From: Croceicoccus mobilis
GTDB taxonomy: Bacteria > Pseudomonadota > Alphaproteobacteria > Sphingomonadales > Sphingomonadaceae
Assembly: GCF_001661965.1 (NCBI RefSeq)
Contig: NZ_LYWZ01000030.1
Location: forward strand, 1 to 64,000
Reading direction: 5' to 3'
DNA length: 64,000 nucleotides
A program made the position numbers and the translations under genes. Below are positions 58,192 to 64,000 of this stretch, one piece after another (positions within the stretch are counted from its first letter, which is position 1; every line of letters starts with the position of its first letter). Under the pieces are notes generated by a model. The model was not told the origin of the DNA, did not search any database, and saw nothing but the letters and a program-made list of their open reading frames with translations.

Positions 58192-58560
58192 ATGGCCATT
58201 ACCGCAATGATCGCAGGTCTGCTGCTGGCCGGACAGGCTGCGGCGACTCCGGCCAATGACGTGGCTTTCGATGAACTGGCCGCTGGCGCCGACCGCGCCG
58301 CGATCGAGAAGATCGAGGCCAACAGTGCGCTGAACGAAAACGATCCGGCGCGGCTGATCAATCTTGGCATCGCCCATGCACGCGAAGGGCGTGAGGATCT
58401 GGCCCGCGAATATTTCAGCGCGGTGGTCGCCAATCCCGATCGCTATCAGATGGAGACGGCAGAAGGGAAATGGGTGGATTCCCGTAACCTTGGCCGTCAG
58501 GCTCTCGCCATGCTGAATCGCGGCGAATTCTCCACCGCGCGCTACGCCGCCAACCGCTGA
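58192..58560 (+). CDS. 122-aa exported TPR-like protein
   Basis: A small exported protein with signal peptide MAITAMIAGLLLAGQAAA and helical repeats DPARLINLGIAHAREGREDLAREY. The pattern is one to two tetratricopeptide-like hairpins. The start at 58192 was preferred over 58186 because GAGGAG is six bases before it. No function can be assigned. A strong terminator follows. Confidence 0.75.
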   Translation: MAITAMIAGLLLAGQAAATPANDVAFDELAAGADRAAIEKIEANSALNENDPARLINLGIAHAREGREDLAREYFSAVVANPDRYQMETAEGKWVDSRNLGRQALAMLNRGEFSTARYAANR

Positions 58561-58617
58561 CATCTCCTCGGCCCCGGGCGCGCGGCACTGGGCCTGCGCA
58601 CGGACACCGGCCATAAG

Positions 58618-58662
58618 AGGCGCGAGCAGGCCATCCCCCAACGGGTCTGCTCGCGCCTTTTT
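58618..58662 (+). terminator. Intrinsic terminator
   Basis: Perfect 12-base stem AGGCGCGAGCAG (58618-58629) and CTGCTCGCGCCT (58647-58658), followed by a short T-run. Confidence 0.9.
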
Positions 58663-58889
58663 CGTGTCAGCCGGGCACATGCCACGCATTGCCGCGCAGC
58701 CCCCTTGTCACTTTCATCGTCCGGGCGCATCTTCGCATTTGCGAGCGGCGCATCGGGCGGCACCCGTGCGATGCGGTCAGGCGGGGGTCATGAAACCGTA
58801 ACGCTGGCGTCACATGGCATGTCCACTGCGGGCATGCGCTGCAGATCGGCGTGTCCACCCATGGATGAACGGGGCAATTGGCAAGCACT
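58663..58889 (+). promoter_or_regulatory. Upstream region of ppk with PHO-box-like site
   Basis: No gene is seen in it. CCGTAAC-N4-GCGTCAC at 58796-58813 has PhoB-site spacing and partial match (consensus CTGTNAC-N4-CTGTNAC), 77 bases before the ppk start. Weak on its own. Confidence 0.3.
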
Positions 58890-61043
58890 ATGAACGAGTT
58901 GACGCGATCCGAAGCCGCCTCGCTCGATGCTCTTCCCGCGCAGGAACTATACACCAACCGGGAACTGAGCTGGCTCGATTTCAACCGCCGCGTGCTGGCT
59001 GAGGCGAAGCGGGCCGATTATCCGCTATTGGAGCGTGTGCGCTTCCTTTCGATCTCTGGCCATAATCTCGACGAATTCATGATGATCCGCGTCGCCGGCC
59101 TTGTCGGACAGGTGCAGCGCGGCATCAGCAAGCTATCGATCGACGGGCGCACCCCGTCGCAGCAGCTTGCCGCCATTCGCGAAGCGACCGAGGAGCTGGA
59201 GAGCGAACAGCAGGTCGTATGGCGCGAATTGCACGCCCTGCTTGCCGAAGAACGCATCCATGTCGCGGACGAGGGCAAGATCGATCATGCCGCCCGCGTC
59301 TGGCTGCGCGAATATTTTCAGGAGCATCTGCTTCCCGTCATCACCCCGCAGGCGATTGATCCGGGGCACCCGTTCCCTTTTGTTGCGAACCAGGGGCTGG
59401 GCGTGCTTTTCCACCTGACCCGCATTTCGGATGGGGAGGACGTGGTGGAGATGGTGCTGATCCCATCCGCCCTGCCGCGTTTCGTGCGCGTGCCGGGAGG
59501 GGATGCGACCTATATCTCCATTGAGCGACTGATCTGCCGGTTCGGCGAATTGCTGTTTCCCGGCTTCACCATCAACGGCGATGGCGCGTTCCGCGTGCTC
59601 AGGGATTCGGATATCGAGGTGGAGGAAGAGGCCGAGGACCTTGTCCGTTTTTTCCGCACCGCGATCCAGCGCCGCCGTCGCGGCAAGGTCATCCAGCTGG
59701 AGATCGAGGAGGATTTCGACGCGACCGCCGAGGCCCTGCTGCGCGAACAGCTGGGGCTGTCCGATGCGCAGGTCATCAAGACCAATGGCATGATCGGCGT
59801 CGCAGGCCTCGATTCCATCTGCAGCGAGGAGCGGCCCGATCTCAAGTTCGAGCCATATACCCCGCGCTATCCCGAACGCATCATGGAGCATGACGGCGAT
59901 TGCTTTGCCGCCATCGGGGAAAAGGACATTGTCATCCACCACCCCTATGAAAGTTTCGAGGTGGTGGTCGACTTCATCCGGCAGGCGGCTGCCGATCCCG
60001 ACGTGGTGGCGATCAAGCAGACCCTGTATCGAGCGGGCAAGCAATCATCGATCATCGCCGCGCTGATCGCGGCGGCAGAGGCGGGCAAGGCGGTCACCGC
60101 CGTGGTGGAACTGAAAGCGCGTTTCGACGAGGAGCAGAACCTCCTGTGGGCCAATCAGCTCGAACGCGCGGGCGTGCAGGTGATCTATGGCTTCGTCGAC
60201 TGGAAGACCCATGCCAAGGTCTCGATGGTGGTGCGGCGCGAGGGCACGAAATATCGCACCTATTGCCATTTCGGCACCGGCAATTACCACCCGGTGACGA
60301 CGCGCATCTATACCGACCTGTCCTTCTTCACTGCCGACCCGCGTTTCGGGCGCGATGCGGCGAAATTGTTCAATTTCGTCACCGGCTATGTCGAACCGCA
60401 TGGGCTGGAACAGCTTGTCGTCTCGCCCATCGATATGCGCGATGAACTCTATCGCAATATCGACCGTGAGATTTCAAACCAGCAGGCAGGACGCCCCTCC
60501 GCGATCTGGGCGAAATTGAATTCGCTCACCGACAAGGGCGTGATCGACAAGCTGTACGAGGCGGGGCAGGCGGGCGTTCCGGTGCAGTTGGTCGTGCGCG
60601 GGATCTGCTGCCTCAAAACCGGCATTCCCGGCATTTCCGACACGATCGAGGTGAAGTCGATCATTGGCCGCTTTCTCGAGCATTCGCGGATCTGGGCCTT
60701 TGCCAACGGTTACGCCATGCCCTCGCCGCGCGCCCGCGTGTTCATCACCAGCGCCGATGCGATGAGCCGCAATCTCGATCGCCGTGTGGAGGCCATGGTC
60801 CCGATCCGCAACCGCACGGTGCATGACCAGATCCTGCAGCAGGTGTTGCTTGCAAACCTGCTCGATACCGACCAGAGCTGGTTCCTCCAGCCCGACGGCA
60901 GCTATCTTCGTGCCGAGACCGGTGAACGTCCCTTCAACCTGCATCGATATTTCATGACCAATCCATCGCTTTCGGGCCGCGGACAGGCCCTGGTCGAAGA
61001 CGCGGTCCCGCGCCTTGCCTTGCGCAAGGGTGCCGCGGTCTGA
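58890..61043 (+). CDS. ppk1: Polyphosphate kinase 1
   Basis: Reversibly makes polyphosphate from ATP. The 717-aa protein has the N-terminal domain start YTNRELSWLDFNRRVLAEA, the HNLDEFMMIRVAGL motif, PHPFP-like phosphate region (DPGHPFPFVANQGL), HHPYESFEVVVDFIRQAAAD, the autophosphorylated His in TYCHFGTGNYHPVTTRIYTD and the KTHAKVSMVVRR motif. ATG at 58890 was chosen over a TTG at 58878. It is followed by ppx/gppA after 54 bases and probably forms an operon with it. Confidence 0.95.
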   Translation: MNELTRSEAASLDALPAQELYTNRELSWLDFNRRVLAEAKRADYPLLERVRFLSISGHNLDEFMMIRVAGLVGQVQRGISKLSIDGRTPSQQLAAIREATEELESEQQVVWRELHALLAEERIHVADEGKIDHAARVWLREYFQEHLLPVITPQAIDPGHPFPFVANQGLGVLFHLTRISDGEDVVEMVLIPSALPRFVRVPGGDATYISIERLICRFGELLFPGFTINGDGAFRVLRDSDIEVEEEAEDLVRFFRTAIQRRRRGKVIQLEIEEDFDATAEALLREQLGLSDAQVIKTNGMIGVAGLDSICSEERPDLKFEPYTPRYPERIMEHDGDCFAAIGEKDIVIHHPYESFEVVVDFIRQAAADPDVVAIKQTLYRAGKQSSIIAALIAAAEAGKAVTAVVELKARFDEEQNLLWANQLERAGVQVIYGFVDWKTHAKVSMVVRREGTKYRTYCHFGTGNYHPVTTRIYTDLSFFTADPRFGRDAAKLFNFVTGYVEPHGLEQLVVSPIDMRDELYRNIDREISNQQAGRPSAIWAKLNSLTDKGVIDKLYEAGQAGVPVQLVVRGICCLKTGIPGISDTIEVKSIIGRFLEHSRIWAFANGYAMPSPRARVFITSADAMSRNLDRRVEAMVPIRNRTVHDQILQQVLLANLLDTDQSWFLQPDGSYLRAETGERPFNLHRYFMTNPSLSGRGQALVEDAVPRLALRKGAAV

Positions 61044-61097
61044 TGCATGACCGGGCATCGGCCCGGCACCAGAGGAAACCCCACGAGTTAAAGTTGC

Positions 61098-62669
61098 ATG
61101 AATTCCAGGAAGTATAAGTCGAAGAAATCGGGCTCCTCCCGCGGTGGGGGCAATTGCGCAGTCATCGACATCGGGTCGAACACGGTGCGCATGGTGATCT
61201 ATGGCGGGTCGCCCCGCGCACCCGCCATCCTGATGAATGAAAAGGTGACGGCGCGGCTGGGCCGCGATCTTTCCGAGACCGGCAAGATGGGAGAGGAAAG
61301 CATCCAGCTCGCGATGGGCGGGCTGGCGCGATATGCGCTGATCCTCGAAGATCTTGAGGTCGAGGATGTCGAGACCGTCGCCACCGCCGCCGTGCGCGAT
61401 GCGAGGAACGGGAAATCCTTTCTCGGCCTCGTCGAATCGGTGGGCCTGAAACCGCGCCTGATATCGGGTGAGGAAGAGGCGATGACCAGCGCGCTGGGCG
61501 TGGTCGGCGCGTTTCCCGGCCGCGACGGCGTTGTCGCCGATCTGGGCGGCGGCAGCCTGGAACTGGTTGCGATCAGGGACGGGAAGCCGGGCGCCGGGGT
61601 CAGCCTGCCGCTGGGTTCGCTGCGCCTTGCCGCCGTTCTGAAAGATGGCGGGGAAGATGCGCTGGGCAGCCTGATCGACAAGGCGTTGAAGGAAGCGGGC
61701 TGGGATCATTCGATCGAAGGGCCGCTTTTCATGGTGGGCGGCACGTGGCGCGCGATGGCGCTATATTCCATGTGGAAGGATGATCATCCGCTGTCCGATC
61801 CGCATGGACTTGCGCTCGATGCCGATCAGGCGGCGAAGCTTGCCAAGGTGATCGCACGCGGCAGCCCGGAAGAGTTCAAGGAAGTGCAGCGCATCTCCTC
61901 GATGCGGGCGGCGATCCTGCCCGGCGCGGCGACATTGCTGCGGGCTTTGCTCAAACGCCTGTCGCCAGAGGGGCTGGTGTTTTCATCATGGGGCCTGCGC
62001 GAGGGGCTGCTCTATGCCCGGCTCGATCCGGCGGAAAAGGGGCAGGACCCGCTGCTGGCCGGTGTCGGCCATTTCGCCGCGCAATATGGGGCAAGCTCTA
62101 CCAAGGCAGCGCAGGTCGCGGGCTGGACTGTCGGCGCCCTGCCGACGCAGCGGCACGGCACCGAAAGGCTGCGGCTGGCGGCGACCATGCTGGCGCTCGC
62201 TTCCCTGCAGATAGAGCCGAACCTCAGGGTGCAGCATGCGATCGAGTGGGCGCTCTACAAACGCTGGCTCGACCTTGACGATTTCGGGCGCGGCATGATG
62301 GCGGCGACGATCCTTGGCAATGGCGGGCGGACCGATTTGCCCGACATCATCTCCTCGCTCGCCCCGGCTGACCGGCTGGACGAGGCGCTGAACTGGGGCC
62401 TTGCCATCCGCCTGTGCCGCAGGCTTGGCGCGCAGTCGCGGAAATCGCTGAATTGTTCGATGCTGACGGTGTCGGGTGACGAGCTTCAGCTGGTGCTGCG
62501 CCGCAGCCATGCCGCGCTGTATGGCCAGCCGACGAAAAAGGATCTGAAGCAGCTGGCCGAACGCATGGGCCTGACGCCAAAGGTCGAGATTCTGCCGAAA
62601 GAGGAATTTTCGGCCCTGCGCGACGATATCGCCGATCGCAAATGGAGCGCTGCCATGAGCGCGAAATAA
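61098..62669 (+). CDS. ppx: Ppx/GppA family exopolyphosphatase
   Basis: Degrades polyphosphate or pppGpp. The 523-aa protein has the actin-like phosphate motif CAVIDIGSNTVRMVIYGG, the ISGEEEAMTSALGVV and VADLGGGSLELVAI motifs, GGTWRAMA and an HD-type helical C-terminal region. The basic N-terminal stretch (RKYKSKKSGSSRGGG) is unusual for the family. Location next to ppk indicates that the two enzymes balance cellular polyphosphate. A GNRA-looped terminator follows. Confidence 0.92.
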   Translation: MNSRKYKSKKSGSSRGGGNCAVIDIGSNTVRMVIYGGSPRAPAILMNEKVTARLGRDLSETGKMGEESIQLAMGGLARYALILEDLEVEDVETVATAAVRDARNGKSFLGLVESVGLKPRLISGEEEAMTSALGVVGAFPGRDGVVADLGGGSLELVAIRDGKPGAGVSLPLGSLRLAAVLKDGGEDALGSLIDKALKEAGWDHSIEGPLFMVGGTWRAMALYSMWKDDHPLSDPHGLALDADQAAKLAKVIARGSPEEFKEVQRISSMRAAILPGAATLLRALLKRLSPEGLVFSSWGLREGLLYARLDPAEKGQDPLLAGVGHFAAQYGASSTKAAQVAGWTVGALPTQRHGTERLRLAATMLALASLQIEPNLRVQHAIEWALYKRWLDLDDFGRGMMAATILGNGGRTDLPDIISSLAPADRLDEALNWGLAIRLCRRLGAQSRKSLNCSMLTVSGDELQLVLRRSHAALYGQPTKKDLKQLAERMGLTPKVEILPKEEFSALRDDIADRKWSAAMSAK

Positions 62670-62695
62670 GCGCGCCAGATCTGCGAACCGACGAA

Positions 62696-62725
62696 AAGGG
62701 GCCCCGCAGCAATGCGGGGCCCCTT
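62696..62725 (+). terminator. Intrinsic terminator with GCAA tetraloop
   Basis: Perfect 13-base stem (AAGGGGCCCCGCA and complement) with GCAA loop, 27 bases after the ppx stop. No clear T-run after the short TT that ends the stem. Confidence 0.85.
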
Positions 62726-62769
62726 CGTGTTTCGGCCCCATTCGGAAAAGGCCGATATGTCTAATGGCG

Positions 62770-62940
62770 TCAGATGTCGTTGCCGAGCTTGCCTTCGACT
62801 TCGCCCTTCAGCTGCTGGGCTTCGCCCTTGGCTTCCTGCTGGCGGCCTTCGGCGCGGGTGTTCGGGTTGCCGCTTTCCTGCTTGATGTTGCCGATGGCTT
62901 CGTTGGTGTTGCCTTTGATCTTTTCGGTGAGCTCACCCAT
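62770..62940 (-). CDS. CsbD family stress protein
   Basis: A 56-aa hydrophilic CsbD-like protein (GELTEKIKGNTNEAIGNIKQ, then EGRQQEAKGEAQQLKGEVEG). CsbD proteins are abundant in stationary or stress conditions in many bacteria; biochemical role unknown. AAGGAG spaced 8 bases before the ATG at 62940 sets the start; an ATG at 62958 has no SD. Confidence 0.88.
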   Translation of the reverse strand: MGELTEKIKGNTNEAIGNIKQESGNPNTRAEGRQQEAKGEAQQLKGEVEGKLGNDI

Positions 62941-63110
62941 GGGGGGATCTCCTTTCATCTGCTTGTTATTGCCGCGCCATTCGCGGTGTCTTGCCTATGA
63001 AACGCATGGAAAACGCAATCCGATCCGGCGTTTGAAACGCTTTGGCGCGTCTTCGCTTCGGTTGGTCGCGATGACATGAAATTGCCGTATTTCAGCGGCT
63101 TGGCAGCGGG

Positions 63111-63710
63111 TCAGCGGCGCGCGTTCCATGGCTGCTCGGTACGCTCGACAAGCATGTCCCCCGCATAGGGGCGGCACAGGACAAAGGCTTCTTCTGGCGT
63201 TCCCTCGCTCCATTGCTCGCGCTCTGCGGGGTCGATCAGGACTGGCATGCGATCATGCACGCCGGCCAGATGTACGCAGGCATCGGTCATGACCATCGAA
63301 TAGACCGGCCCCCATTCCGCCGAATCGCGCCAGATGCCGGCAGCGGTAAAGATCTCCTGCCCCGGCAGGGAGAACCATGTCCGCGTCTTGCCGCCTTTCG
63401 GGCCTTCCGCCTCGGCAAAGGCAGACAGCGGGATCAGGCAGCGGCGCGATATGAAGCTTGGGCGCCAGAACCCGCCCGAAAGCTTGTCGCTGCGGGCATT
63501 GTTGACGGGGCGCGGTTTCAGCATCTGCCCGCTCTTCCCGCGCGTCGCAAAAGGGAAGCCCCAGGTCATCGGGCGCAGCGCCCCCTGCGCCAGCACCATG
63601 CCGGGATAGCCGGGAAAGACTTCCGCCCCTGCATTGGCGGGCAAGGCCTCTACCCCGAACATGCGGGCGACCTCATCGGCGGGCTTCGTCATGCGATAGA
63701 GGTTACACAT
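63111..63710 (-). CDS. SRAP domain protein (YedK/HMCES-like)
   Basis: Forms a covalent shield on abasic sites in single-stranded DNA. The 199-aa protein begins at MCNLYRM, with the catalytic Cys2 freed by Met removal. It shows the PRPVNNARSDKL block, RRCLIPLSAFAEAEG with the conserved Glu, and the HDRMPVLIDP histidine. All key residues are present. I chose the start at 63710 because Cys must be residue 2. It is upstream of nothing else in an operon here. Confidence 0.93.
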   Translation of the reverse strand: MCNLYRMTKPADEVARMFGVEALPANAGAEVFPGYPGMVLAQGALRPMTWGFPFATRGKSGQMLKPRPVNNARSDKLSGGFWRPSFISRRCLIPLSAFAEAEGPKGGKTRTWFSLPGQEIFTAAGIWRDSAEWGPVYSMVMTDACVHLAGVHDRMPVLIDPAEREQWSEGTPEEAFVLCRPYAGDMLVERTEQPWNARR

Positions 63711-63786
63711 GAACGCAAGGATGCCGCCTGCCCTCGGCAGGAGCAATCGCCCGTTAGGGCAGGCTATCGCGATTTAAGGAAGAAAG

Positions 63787-63861
63787 TGGCTCCCCGAGTT
63801 GGATTCGAACCAACGACCAAGTGATTAACAGTCACCTACTCTACCGCTGAGCTATCGGGGA
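63787..63861 (-). tRNA. tRNA-Asn (anticodon GTT)
   Basis: A 75-base tRNA on the minus strand. The acceptor arms TCCCCGA and TCGGGGA are complementary, the anticodon loop is CTGTTAA (anticodon GTT), the T-loop is TTCGAAT, and CCA is encoded (63787-63789 on the plus strand as TGG). Codon specificity AAC/AAU. Confidence 0.96.
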
Positions 63862-64000
63862 GCAACCCTCCAAGCGGTATGGAGGAGGGCAGGGGCGTGC
63901 CTATATGGGGGGGCGCAGAATTTGGCAAGACAGGATTTTCAAAAATTTTGCCAAGGCGGGGAGAACTGTCGGAAACGGCCGTTTGGCCGCCGGGAACCTT

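Overview
The window reads as one GC-rich chromosomal segment of an alphaproteobacterium, most likely a member of the Sphingomonadales (Sphingomonas/Erythrobacter-type). Pointers to this are the UrcA-type secreted protein, TonB receptor plus Thr-Pro-linker lipoprotein pair, LOV and HWE-kinase signalling, a perfect EcfG-type promoter (GGAAC-N16-CGTT), a cysteine synthase-glutaredoxin fusion and glutathione-dependent formaldehyde oxidation. I found no intact insertion sequence, phage, CRISPR array or rRNA. The only RNA gene seen is a tRNA-Asn at the right end. The assignment to order is an inference from gene content.

Left part (1-8.5 kb): class I fructose-bisphosphatase, a TetR regulator divergent from a thiolase, then a sulfide/persulfide locus. 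The locus has an ArsR regulator and a peroxiredoxin on the minus strand. Facing them is a tightly coupled plus-strand operon: persulfide dioxygenase, two half-size YeeE/YedE channels, a DUF442 phosphatase-like/sulfurtransferase protein, sulfide:quinone oxidoreductase and a TauE/SafE exporter. The operon should import or oxidise sulfane sulfur and export sulfite.

8.5-20 kb: a LysR regulator divergent from a formaldehyde operon (S-hydroxymethylglutathione dehydrogenase, VOC protein, S-formylglutathione hydrolase). Then come a cysteine synthase-glutaredoxin fusion, a PLP decarboxylase and a Crp/Fnr regulator. A minus-strand truncated haemoglobin overlaps a PAS-adenylate cyclase gene, followed by a previously unlisted 39-aa peptide gene. 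A secreted glycoside hydrolase-like lipoprotein lies beyond.

20-35 kb: a four-gene operon of a multidomain protein of unknown family, an MglA-like small GTPase and two Roadblock/LC7 proteins. I regard this as the best candidate for an undescribed system. It is followed by PutA divergent from ProC, and by a minus-strand Crp/Fnr - transglutaminase (DUF2126) - circularly permuted ATP-grasp/alpha-E - transglutaminase cluster that looks like a peptide- or amide-bond-forming pathway of unknown product.

35-50 kb: a single-domain response regulator convergent with a 1136-aa CheB-CheR-PAS-HWE histidine kinase, with a short LOV photoreceptor next to it. Then housekeeping genes gyrB, guaA and secA, with a ZIP transporter, UrcA, a small protein behind the EcfG-type promoter and a small exported protein between them.

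50-64 kb: an OmpR-like regulator with a degenerate receiver, a DUF3857/transglutaminase/TPR protein, a TonB-dependent receptor with partner lipoprotein, a small exported protein, polyphosphate kinase and Ppx/GppA phosphatase with PHO-box-like sites nearby, a CsbD stress protein, a SRAP (YedK/HMCES) protein and tRNA-Asn.
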